From: an uncultured Acetatifactor sp.
Lineage (GTDB): Bacteria > Bacillota > Clostridia > Lachnospirales > Lachnospiraceae
Direction of reading: 5' to 3'
DNA length: 64,000 bases
Assembly (NCBI GenBank): GCA_910584865.1
Contig: CAJUCE010000004.1
Coordinates: 117,659 to 181,658, forward strand
The notes under the pieces were generated by a model, which was given only the letters and a program-made list of their open reading frames with translations, ran no database searches and was not told the origin of the DNA. Shown piece after piece: positions 52,334 to 59,530 of the stretch. The translations under genes were made by a program, and so were the position numbers. Positions within the stretch are counted from its first letter, which is position 1. The number at the start of each line of letters is the position of its first letter.

Positions 52334-54322
52334 CTACTCCACCGTCACACTCTTAGCCAGATTCCGCGGCTTATCCACATCCAGTCCCTTTGCCACGCTC
52401 ACATAATACCCCAGCAGCTGCAGCGGCACCACAGCCAGGCTTCCCACGAAATGCTCATCCACCTTCGGGACATATACGGTAAAGTCCGCCTGGTCTTCCG
52501 TCTCATATTTTCCGAAAGTGGTCACTCCCATCAAATAAGCTCCGCGGCTTTTGCACTCCATCATGTTGCTGATGGTTTTCTCATAAAGCCCGCTCTGGGT
52601 CAGGATGCCGATGACCAGTGTCCCGTTTTCAATCAGGCTGATGGTACCGTGCTTCAGCTCCCCGGCAGCGTAGGCCTCGCTGTGAACATAGGAGATTTCC
52701 TTCAGCTTCAGGCTGCCTTCCAGTCCAACCGCATAGTCGATGCCCCGCCCGATGAAAAACACGTCCCGGGCATTGGCATACTTTGCCGCAAACCACTGGA
52801 TACGCCCCTTATCCTCCAGTATCCGCTCCATTTTACCCGGAATCGTCAGCAGTTCCGAAATATAGCCGTTGTACCGCTCCTCTGTAATCATTCCCCGGGC
52901 AAAGGCAAACTGTACCGCCAGGCAGTCGGCAGCCGCAAGCTGCGCGCTGTAGGCCTTTGTGGTAGCGACGGAAATTTCCGGTCCGGCCAGTGTATACAGC
53001 ACATGATCGGCCTCTCTGGCAATGGAACTGCCCACTACATTGACTATGGCAAGGGTTTTGAGGCCTTTCTCCTTTGCCAGGCGAAGAGCAGCCAGGGTAT
53101 CGGCTGTTTCCCCGGACTGGCTTATCACGATGACAAGGGCTTTCTGGCTGATGACCATCCCGCCGGGCGTCTCCGTGGATATCCTGTCGGCCTTCCCCTC
53201 AGGCACTCCCACGGCCATCCCATCGGGCTTCCCCTCAGCCACTCCTGCGGATATCGCCCTGGGCGCTCCCAACGGCATCTTCCTGTAACGGAATTCCGAC
53301 GCCAGTTCCACCCGAACAGGGATTCCCGCCAGATCTTCTATCACATACTGCGCCTCCATGCCCACATGCCAGGCGGAACCGCAGGCCACAATGGTAATCT
53401 GCCCAATCTCCCGAATATCATCGTCGGTTATGCCCAGGACGCCCAGGTCAATGCGGCCGTCCTTCACCATGGAATTCAGCGTATCCGCCACGGCCTTGGG
53501 CTGTTCGTGGATTTCTTTCATCATAAAATGCTCGAAGCCGCCTTTTTCCGCCGCTTCCGCATCCCACTTGATCTCGGTGGTTTCCTTCTCGATCTTGTCC
53601 CCGTCCAGATTATAGAAATCAGCCTCTCCCGGAGCAAGCCTGGCAAACTCCAGGTTTCCGATATAATACACATTCCGGGTGTATTTCAAAATCGCCGGGA
53701 CATCCGATGCCACATAGGTTTCCCCGTCCGTAATGCCGATAATCATGGGGCTGTCCTTGCGGGCCACCCAGATTTCACCCGGGAAATCCTGAAACATCAG
53801 CTCCAGGGCATAGGAACCCCGCATGCGCACCATGGTTTTCGCAATGGCGTCAACGGGGCCAAGCTTATATTTTTTGTAGTAGTAATCAACCAGTTTGACA
53901 GCCACTTCCGTGTCTGTCTGGCTGTAGAAAACATATCCGTGCCTCAGCAGCTTATCCCGCAGTTCCTGATAGTTTTCGATGATGCCGTTGTGCACGCCCA
54001 CCACTTCCGACTCCACTTGCCCGGAGCCGGAGCGGCTGCAGTTCCCGGAGACGTGGGGGTGCGCATTGGAAACACTGGGTTCCCCATGGGTTGCCCACCT
54101 TGTATGGCCAATGCCGCAGGTGCCTGCCAGGGCATTTCCACCGTCGGTCTTTTCAATGAGATTTGTAAGACGGCCTTTTGCCTTCACAACCTCCGCCTTC
54201 CTTTCCCCGTCCCGGACAGCCAGGCCGGCGGAATCGTATCCCCGATATTCCAGTTTTGACAGACCGTCCAACAGAATCGGCGCGGCCTGCTGCCTTCCTG
54301 TAAAACCCACTATTCCACACAT
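52334..54322 (-). CDS. glmS: Glutamine-fructose-6-phosphate aminotransferase with internal insertion
   Basis: A 662-residue protein. It has an N-terminal glutaminase with catalytic C2 (MCGIVGFTG), RYRG-type EYRGYDSAG and HTRWATHG, then two SIS domains. It makes glucosamine-6-phosphate, the first step to UDP-GlcNAc for peptidoglycan. It is about 55 residues longer than usual. An extra segment of about 37-44 residues, rich in Gly/Pro/Lys, sits just before VIVISQSGETADT in the first SIS domain (53141-53272), and a smaller insert follows NAHPHVSGN. GAGGAGGGAG precedes the start. No glmS ribozyme is visible upstream. Confidence 0.95.
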   Translation of the reverse strand: MCGIVGFTGRQQAAPILLDGLSKLEYRGYDSAGLAVRDGERKAEVVKAKGRLTNLIEKTDGGNALAGTCGIGHTRWATHGEPSVSNAHPHVSGNCSRSGSGQVESEVVGVHNGIIENYQELRDKLLRHGYVFYSQTDTEVAVKLVDYYYKKYKLGPVDAIAKTMVRMRGSYALELMFQDFPGEIWVARKDSPMIIGITDGETYVASDVPAILKYTRNVYYIGNLEFARLAPGEADFYNLDGDKIEKETTEIKWDAEAAEKGGFEHFMMKEIHEQPKAVADTLNSMVKDGRIDLGVLGITDDDIREIGQITIVACGSAWHVGMEAQYVIEDLAGIPVRVELASEFRYRKMPLGAPRAISAGVAEGKPDGMAVGVPEGKADRISTETPGGMVISQKALVIVISQSGETADTLAALRLAKEKGLKTLAIVNVVGSSIAREADHVLYTLAGPEISVATTKAYSAQLAAADCLAVQFAFARGMITEERYNGYISELLTIPGKMERILEDKGRIQWFAAKYANARDVFFIGRGIDYAVGLEGSLKLKEISYVHSEAYAAGELKHGTISLIENGTLVIGILTQSGLYEKTISNMMECKSRGAYLMGVTTFGKYETEDQADFTVYVPKVDEHFVGSLAVVPLQLLGYYVSVAKGLDVDKPRNLAKSVTVE
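53192..53263. repeat. 36-base tandem repeat inside glmS
   Basis: Two adjacent units, 36 bases apart, share CTTCCCCTCAG, CACTCC and CGG (starting at 53192 and 53228). They encode related VPEGKAD and VAEGKPD-type segments, which shows that the insertion grew by in-frame duplication. Confidence 0.6.
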
Positions 54323-54379
54323 AACTTTTCCACTCCCTCCTCATCCTATTATATATATGCAGCTTCTATCGTTCGGGTT

Positions 54380-54408
54380 ATTGTAACACAACCTGCACGT
54401 CCAGTCAA
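54380..54408 (-). promoter_or_regulatory. Sigma-A promoter of glmS
   Basis: TTGACT (54403-54408), a 17-base spacer and TACAAT (54380-54385) on the minus strand, about 58 bases before the start codon. The leader is too short for a ribozyme. The gap 54323-54663 holds this promoter and the terminator at 54565, and nothing else I can support. Confidence 0.65.
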
Positions 54409-54564
54409 TCAAGCCGCCAAACACCTTTCCTGCAGTGAGTGGTAGGGCTTCCATCTAAATACCCGAACCGGCATTCACCCCTATATAATATGTCATCCGC
54501 CCTTTTTCGGCATCCGTCCTCAACCATTACCAAAATCGCAAATCCATATGATATGCGGTATAAA

Positions 54565-54598
54565 TTCCCGGCATCCAACGCACCAGATATGCCGGGAA
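54565..54598 (-). terminator. Terminator-like hairpin after the SGNH hydrolase gene
   Basis: TTCCCGGCAT and ATGCCGGGAA pair perfectly around a 14-base loop, followed on the minus strand by TTTATA. It lies 66 bases after the hydrolase stop. Confidence 0.55.
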
Positions 54599-54663
54599 CG
54601 AGCTCCTGCCCTCCTTGTATGGTGCCGCTTTCGGCGCATTACACCGGACATGCGGGGGATGTT

Positions 54664-55341
54664 CTATGTAAATAACTCATACAAAAACGACCGGAATTTC
54701 GGAGTCCACCACTGAAGATACCCGGCCCGGGTAGGGTGTATTTTATCCTTCATGTATACGGCATAATCCTCTTCCGACACGGCATTCATCTCATCGTCAT
54801 TCCACAAATCCAATATGCAGATGCCCCATTTTTCCTGCAGCAGGGGCAGGATGTCTACCATAGCCTGGTACTGCGCACTGTCATATCTTGTTCCGGTATA
54901 AACGACAAACGGGCAATTCCAGGTATCCTTCACATACACGATAATCGCTTCCATGGCCCCCGCTACAGTAGCCGTTTCAAAAGCGCCGAAATTCCTGCCG
55001 CCACTGACGGATCCCAGTGGAATCTTCTGCGTCGCATCGTTGGTAGAGAGCTGACATATCACCGCATCAAACCGCTGACCGGTACCCACCCTTTTCAGGC
55101 GGGAAAGGTAAGAAGACGAATCCCTGTCCGCAAGGGTGGTACCGCTGACTGCCTCCTTAACAACCTGGCAGCCGTCCAAAATGCGGATATCATCTGCCAT
55201 GGACACACCTGCCGCAGCTGAGCCGTAGGTAACGGACGAGCCCAGAAACAGCAGCCTTTTGCTCTTCAGTGGAAAGTCTCCCGTAATTTGCCTCGCCTTC
55301 CGGCCACTGGCAGGTTCAGTAGATTCCATCTGTATTGACAT
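54664..55341 (-). CDS. SGNH/GDSL-family hydrolase
   Basis: I chose the ATG at 55341 (MSIQMESTEP), 6 bases after AAGGAG; the ATG at 55347 touches the ribosome site. The 225-residue protein shows the SGNH blocks: LFLGSSVTYG (block I, nucleophile Ser), SGTTL, CQLSTND (Asn block) and DKIHPTRAGY with the catalytic Asp and His. There is no signal peptide. It is probably an esterase acting on acylated carbohydrates or lipids; the substrate is unknown. Confidence 0.88.
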   Translation of the reverse strand: MSIQMESTEPASGRKARQITGDFPLKSKRLLFLGSSVTYGSAAAGVSMADDIRILDGCQVVKEAVSGTTLADRDSSSYLSRLKRVGTGQRFDAVICQLSTNDATQKIPLGSVSGGRNFGAFETATVAGAMEAIIVYVKDTWNCPFVVYTGTRYDSAQYQAMVDILPLLQEKWGICILDLWNDDEMNAVSEEDYAVYMKDKIHPTRAGYLQWWTPKFRSFLYELFT

Positions 55342-55679
55342 TTGCATCTCCTTCCGGTTTCCAATCTTATTTTGTGACTTTATTTTTCAGTTTCACTTCT
55401 GCTGTCCGCCGGTTCCACACAGGAGGGCAGCATCTTCATGATTTATCTGAAGCGCTTTTTAAAGCTGTTTTCCCATTCATTGTAACACCCGTACCCTGCC
55501 GCTGTCAATCAATCCAGGCTGTCCATGTCTCTGCACCTGCTGCTCTGATATCTATATTATCCACCTATTTTATCCACCTCAAAAAAATTTCTTGCAAACC
55601 TTGTTATGATATGTTACCAGAAAGCCATAGAAGCGGCTCCACACTCAAATAATTGTAGCTCTCACCGCTATAAGCGGTC

Positions 55680-55712
55680 AGCCGTCACTATTTGCGGTAG
55701 TGGCGGCTATTT
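55680..55712 (+). terminator. Plus-strand terminator overlapping the toxin 3' end (antisense RNA candidate)
   Basis: AGCCGTCACTA-TTTGCGG-TAGTGGCGGCT forms an 11-base-pair stem with one mismatch, followed by ATTTTTG on the plus strand. It covers the last codons of the minus-strand toxin gene. This arrangement is known from Fst/par-type type I loci, where an antisense RNA ends inside the toxin gene. The region 55342-55687 shows no other gene. Confidence 0.5.
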
Positions 55713-55798
55713 TTGTCCCGAAAAATTGCATAACACAAACTTATCAGGGCAACGACAAAGATACAGAATTGGAATAAGTCCGCATATGTAACATTCAC
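55688..55798 (-). CDS. Small holin-like membrane peptide, type I toxin candidate
   Basis: A 36-residue peptide from a GTG at 55798: MNVTYADLFQFCIF followed by a single hydrophobic helix (FVVALISLCYAIF) and a short charged end (RDKNSRHYRK). This matches the putative holin-like toxin (Hol_Tox) pattern of Firmicutes. The frame is open further upstream (ATG at 55867), so a longer form is possible. The ribosome site is weak (GGAA). The stretch 55799-56043 has no other supported gene. Confidence 0.55.
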   Translation of the reverse strand: MNVTYADLFQFCIFVVALISLCYAIFRDKNSRHYRK

Positions 55799-56041
55799 TA
55801 TTGATTCCACTAACTTCCGGTTTTCTTTCCTGTGCAATATCTTTGCCAGGTTGGTTGCTCCGTCCATCTCTTCGAACAGCACCGACAGCGCCTCTCTCTC
55901 CTGCCTCCCAAACCTCCATCCATACCTCTGCAAGGGTCTCTTCTTTGCCGCTCCTCTTTCAGCCGCCGTACCAGGTTTCGCGCTCTTCCAGATGCACTCA
56001 CTGACCACAGATGCTGTATATCCATAATCTTTATTATTAAA

Positions 56042-56107
56042 AATGTTTAATTTGATTAGATATATACAAAATTAAATATTGACATTTGCATTTTATTTCT
56101 ATATAAT
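56042..56107 (+). promoter_or_regulatory. Strong sigma-A promoter with inverted repeat for the ArsR operon
   Basis: TTGACA (56079-56084), a 17-base spacer and TATAAT (56102-56107) are both perfect consensus. AATGTTTAAT (56042-56051) and ATTAAATATT (56071-56080) form a 9/10 inverted repeat that reaches into the -35 box and could be the ArsR-type operator. Confidence 0.75.
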
Positions 56108-56143
56108 CATATTAACAATTTTTAATTTAAAGGAGGCAAAACC

Positions 56144-56515
56144 ATGAACATGCAAAAATCGGAAGCATTCACCGCTTTTCTGGATCAGCGCGCCGCCGAC
56201 ATACAGAAGGCAGTTGTGCAGCTCAACGAAGACCACCGGACTGACGAAGCCAATTTCGAAAAAATCCGGGCTAATATCTTCCATCAGGTCATCAAAACAG
56301 TCTTTCTGGCCCTTCAGAGGACACCCCGAACCGAGCCGGAGCTGCGGGCGCTCATGGATGCCAGGCTGGTCATGTTTGAGGAAACCTGGAAGGGGTCTCT
56401 CGCCAAAGCCCGGGAACATAATAACGAGAGGCGTGTACTGCAGGAAGAAGTGAAACTGGAGGCCCTGAAGGAAATCCGGCAGAAATTCGAAGAATTATGG
56501 GAGGTGCCCGTATGA
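56144..56515 (+). CDS. Small helical protein of unknown function, ArsR partner
   Basis: A 123-residue, mostly helical, charged soluble protein (SEAFTAFLDQRAADIQKAV to LKEIRQKFEELWEV). AAAGGAGG lies before the start. It overlaps the regulator gene by four bases (ATGA), so the two products probably work together, for example as sensor partner or modulator. I do not recognise the family. Confidence 0.75.
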   Translation: MNMQKSEAFTAFLDQRAADIQKAVVQLNEDHRTDEANFEKIRANIFHQVIKTVFLALQRTPRTEPELRALMDARLVMFEETWKGSLAKAREHNNERRVLQEEVKLEALKEIRQKFEELWEVPV

Positions 56516-57078
56516 CGGAAGCAAATGCCATCAAACTTTTCAAGTGCCTGGCAGACAAATCCAGGCTGCAGATTTTAAAGTCGCTGATGCAGGAAGACAT
56601 GTATGTGGAACGCCTGGCGGAACGCCTGGGGCTCACCCCTGCCACCATCTCCTTCCATTTAAAGAAACTGGCTGAAATCGGCGCCGTCACGTCCGAGAAA
56701 ACCCAATACTACACCATGTATTCCCTCTGCCGGGACACCTTTTCCATGACCATCCTGGACGTATTGAAAGAGCAGTCAGACGAGGCGGAGCTTCAGGCAC
56801 AGCGGGAGCGCGCATACCGCCAGAAGGTGATCGACGCCTTTTTCGAGTATGGCAGGCTGAAATCCATTCCCGCCCAGAGAAAAAAGGAGCGCATCGTACT
56901 GGAGGAAATCACCAGGGCCTTTGAACCGGGCAGAATCTATTCGGAACGGGAAGTGAATATCATCATCGCCGATTACAACGACGATTTCTGCACCATCCGC
57001 CGCGATATGATCTCCGAGCGGCTGTTGGACAGGGACAGCCGGGGGTACTGGAGGATCTTTCCTGAGGGCAGGACATAA
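56512..57078 (+). CDS. ArsR-type regulator with C-terminal DUF2087 domain
   Basis: I chose the start MTEANAIKLFK at 56512, with GGGAGGT 6 bases upstream. The 188-residue protein has an N-terminal ArsR winged helix (FKCLADKSRLQILKSL, then LGLTPATISFHLKKLAE) without the usual metal-binding CxC. The C-terminal DUF2087 domain is LKSIPAQRKKERIVLEEI to RRDMISERLLDR. It is probably an autoregulator. Its target beyond its own operon is unknown. Confidence 0.9.
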   Translation: MTEANAIKLFKCLADKSRLQILKSLMQEDMYVERLAERLGLTPATISFHLKKLAEIGAVTSEKTQYYTMYSLCRDTFSMTILDVLKEQSDEAELQAQRERAYRQKVIDAFFEYGRLKSIPAQRKKERIVLEEITRAFEPGRIYSEREVNIIIADYNDDFCTIRRDMISERLLDRDSRGYWRIFPEGRT

Positions 57079-57113
57079 AAAAACTCCGCCGAATTGGTGC
57101 ACACAGCGTACCC

Positions 57114-57204
57114 CGCCTTTCCCTGACAGCAGTGCTTAAACTCATAGGAGCGGCAAAGGGGATGGATGCGGGAGACGCCTTTCCCTGACAGCAGTGCTTA
57201 AACT
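57114..57204 (+). repeat. Direct repeat of 29 bases
   Basis: An identical 29-base block (CGCCTTTCCCTGACAGC start, TTAAACT end) occurs at 57114-57142 and 57176-57204, between the ArsR stop and its terminator. It looks like a recent local duplication. Confidence 0.7.
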
Positions 57205-57208
57205 TTGG

Positions 57209-57243
57209 AAGGCCGGGAACCTGTTTTTAGATTCCCGGCCTTT
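57209..57243 (+). terminator. Terminator of the ArsR operon
   Basis: AAGGCCGGGAA and TTCCCGGCCTT pair perfectly around a 12-base loop, followed by TTTGTTTT. Confidence 0.85.
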
Positions 57244-57370
57244 GTTTTATTTGTGCACTTTATTGTGCTTCCCTTTTTGCTTCTTCAGAAAAAAACCAAC
57301 ATATTCCGCAATCCATGATGAAATATTCCGATAATAAGTGCGCTTTTTATCAAAAATACAGCATTTTTAA

Positions 57371-57571
57371 TCAATATAAATTCTTATGATGATTTCTTGA
57401 ATTAGAAACAATTTTATCACTATTGAGCACCTCTTTGACCTTAACAGTAAAAATATTCCCACCTGCCGTATAGTACGTGGCCGTATTATCCTCATGAACA
57501 TCAATGCGGTCAATACCATATTTGCCAACTTCTATAATTCCTTTATTGCTTTTGATTTTACGAACAAACAT
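57371..57571 (-). CDS. Small protein of unknown function
   Basis: A 66-residue protein (MFVRKIKSNKGIIEVGKYG, with several beta-strand-like stretches and a basic end). GAGAGG lies 9 bases before the start and a good sigma-A promoter lies 64 bases upstream, so it is probably expressed. It is AT-rich compared with its neighbours. No family is recognised. Confidence 0.5.
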   Translation of the reverse strand: MFVRKIKSNKGIIEVGKYGIDRIDVHEDNTATYYTAGGNIFTVKVKEVLNSDKIVSNSRNHHKNLY

Positions 57572-57634
57572 TCAAAAGTACCTCTCTTTTTTCTGCCATC
57601 TGATTTTAAAAATTTACAAAAAGTCTTTGTTCTC

Positions 57635-57663
57635 ATTCTACTACAACGATTTTTACTTATCAA
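57635..57663 (-). promoter_or_regulatory. Sigma-A promoter of the 57571 small gene
   Basis: TTGATA (57658-57663), a 17-base spacer and TAGAAT (57635-57640) on the minus strand. Confidence 0.55.
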
Positions 57664-57723
57664 TGAAAATACAGGAAACATAAAAATTTTAGAAACCTCC
57701 CACTTTTTTAATCAGTTCCTTCG

Positions 57724-57752
57724 TTGACATTACTCCCATATTATGTTAGTAT
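57724..57752 (+). promoter_or_regulatory. Candidate plus-strand promoter upstream of the marR region
   Basis: TTGACA (57724-57729), a 17-base spacer and TAGTAT (57747-57752). It would drive a leader of about 360 bases before marR, including a possible 27-codon frame at 57843-57926 with AAGGAGA 12 bases upstream. I do not call that frame a gene. No other content is seen in 57753-58052. Confidence 0.45.
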
Positions 57753-58052
57753 ACTTCAAAATTGAATTATCTAAATATGAACCAAATGGGCTATGTGCAT
57801 ATTTTTGCCCGATGTCAAAACCGAAGGAGAGAAACAGCGGCTATGATTGATAACCTTTGGACGGATTTGGGATGCCGACATATACCGGATAAGAACAAAA
57901 TGCGGGCCATAATGCCCACGGTATGACTCCGGCACGCTCCAGTACCGCACGATACCGAATTACAGGCCGTGATGCCACAGACTCTGGCCGGACAGCGAGA
58001 ACCACAATTAATACTGATGAACGAAAACAGTTGCCAATCTAAATTTATAACG

Positions 58053-58100
58053 AGTGAACGCTTCTATTGGTATAGTAAACGGCAATTAAATGCGTTCACT
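58053..58100 (+). promoter_or_regulatory. MarR operator arms around an extended -10 promoter
   Basis: AGTGAACGC (58053-58061) and GCGTTCACT (58092-58100) are perfect inverted repeats 30 bases apart. Between them lies an extended -10, TGGTATAGT (58068-58076). The arrangement suggests autorepression by the MarR protein encoded just downstream. Confidence 0.6.
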
Positions 58101-58121
58101 AGTATAAAACAGGAGGTACCA

Positions 58122-58562
58122 ATGCCGCAGAAAATCAGCATCGAATTCGCCCACAATTTTTATCATGCCTACTGCATCCGCTGCAACCCCGTCTGCCGGG
58201 AACTGGGAATGCCCCAGACAGCTTTTGACATACTGATGTTTTTGGGCAACAATCCGGACTACAACACGGCCAAGGACATCGTGGAGCTGCGGGGCCTGAA
58301 GCCCAACCTGGTGTCCGTGAACGTGGAACGCCTGGTGCGGGACGGATATCTGGAACGGCAGGATTTTCCCGGAGACAGGCGTAAAACAGTCCTGCTCTGC
58401 ACGGCGAAAGCACATCCCGTCATCGAACGGGGACAGGAGCTCCAGAAAAGCTTTTTCGAAGACATTTTCCGGGATGTGGACGAAGCCTCCCGTGAGAACT
58501 TCCACCGGGTGATGCAGACCATGGAGCACAACCTCAACACAATTATGAACGCCGGAAAATGA
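58122..58562 (+). CDS. MarR-family transcriptional regulator
   Basis: I chose the start MPQKISIEFAHNF at 58122, with AGGAGG 5 bases upstream. The 146-residue winged-helix protein has NTAKDIVELRGLKPNLVSVNV as recognition region and a DFPGDRRKTVL wing. It has cysteines near the N-terminus (C18, C22 in YCIRCNPVC) that could sense thiol or redox signals. It heads the TauE/FtsH/DUF308 operon and probably represses it. Confidence 0.88.
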   Translation: MPQKISIEFAHNFYHAYCIRCNPVCRELGMPQTAFDILMFLGNNPDYNTAKDIVELRGLKPNLVSVNVERLVRDGYLERQDFPGDRRKTVLLCTAKAHPVIERGQELQKSFFEDIFRDVDEASRENFHRVMQTMEHNLNTIMNAGK

Positions 58563-58727
58563 CTATATTTATATTCACTGCCTGAAAACGTCGCTTCTAT
58601 CTTCAAGAAGGAATGCGCCTGACACTTTAATCATAACGACTTTAAAATGCCGAAAAACACAGAAAAACTACCGCAAACTTATACCAGCTGTTTGCAGGTA
58701 CCTCTCTATGAAAGGAGATAGACAAAA

Positions 58728-59504
58728 ATGGAAATCTTATTGACTCTACTGGTCACCTTCTTTGCAGGCATGGGCGCGGGCCTGGGCACAGGCTTCGCGG
58801 GGATGAGCGCCGCGGCGGTCATCAGTCCCATGCTCATCACTTTTCTGGACATGGATCCCTACATGGCAGTGGGAATCGCCCTGTCCTCGGACGTACTGGC
58901 CAGTGCAGTATCCGCCTATACTTACGGGAAAAACAAGAACCTGGACATCAAAAACGGCCTGATTATGATGGCAAGCGTGCTCACCTTCACTGTGGTTGGC
59001 AGCTATGTGGCGAGCCTGGTGACACCTGCCGCCATGGGAACTTTTTCCGTGTTCATGACCTTCCTCCTGGGCATCAAATTTATTGTAAAGCCCGTTATGA
59101 CCACCAAGGAATCCATGCAGGATACCTCCGGGTCAAAGCGCGCCCTCCAGTCCATCATCTGCGGCGTGGTAATCGGCTTTATCTGCGGTTTCATAGGCGC
59201 AGGCGGCGGCATGATGATGCTCTTAATCCTCACCACGGTCCTGGGATACGAACTGAAAACTGCCGTTGGCACAAGCGTGTTTATCATGACCTTTACCGCC
59301 CTCACCGGAGCCGTTTCCCATTTCACCATCGGCAGCCTGCCGGACTGGAAAGTGTGGGGGCTGTGCGTCCTGTTTACCTTCCTGTGGGCACGGATTGCGG
59401 CGGTTTTTGCAAACAAAGCCGCGCCGAAAACGCTGAATCAGGCCACGGGAATCATTTTAGTGGTATTGGGCATAGTAATTATGCTGTTTACGTTCCTGAA
59501 GTAA
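58728..59504 (+). CDS. TauE/SafE-family sulfite/anion exporter
   Basis: A 258-residue integral membrane protein with about eight helices in two repeated halves. The family motif GLGTGFAGMSAAAVISPML lies in the first half and GFIGAGGGMMML in the second. AAAGGAG precedes the start. Members move sulfite, sulfoacetate or other organosulfur anions. It is encoded between a MarR regulator and a second FtsH. Confidence 0.9.
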   Translation: MEILLTLLVTFFAGMGAGLGTGFAGMSAAAVISPMLITFLDMDPYMAVGIALSSDVLASAVSAYTYGKNKNLDIKNGLIMMASVLTFTVVGSYVASLVTPAAMGTFSVFMTFLLGIKFIVKPVMTTKESMQDTSGSKRALQSIICGVVIGFICGFIGAGGGMMMLLILTTVLGYELKTAVGTSVFIMTFTALTGAVSHFTIGSLPDWKVWGLCVLFTFLWARIAAVFANKAAPKTLNQATGIILVVLGIVIMLFTFLK

Positions 59505-59530
59505 AATCCCAACAAAAGAAAGGAGCCCCC

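Noticed and set aside
52214..54259. A 681-codon plus-strand open frame opposite glmS
   Set aside because: It is the antisense shadow of glmS, rich in His/Pro/Leu with no domain, and has no ribosome site.
54323..54663. glmS ribozyme upstream of glmS
   Set aside because: The promoter lies only about 58 bases from the start codon and none of the conserved ribozyme core is visible.
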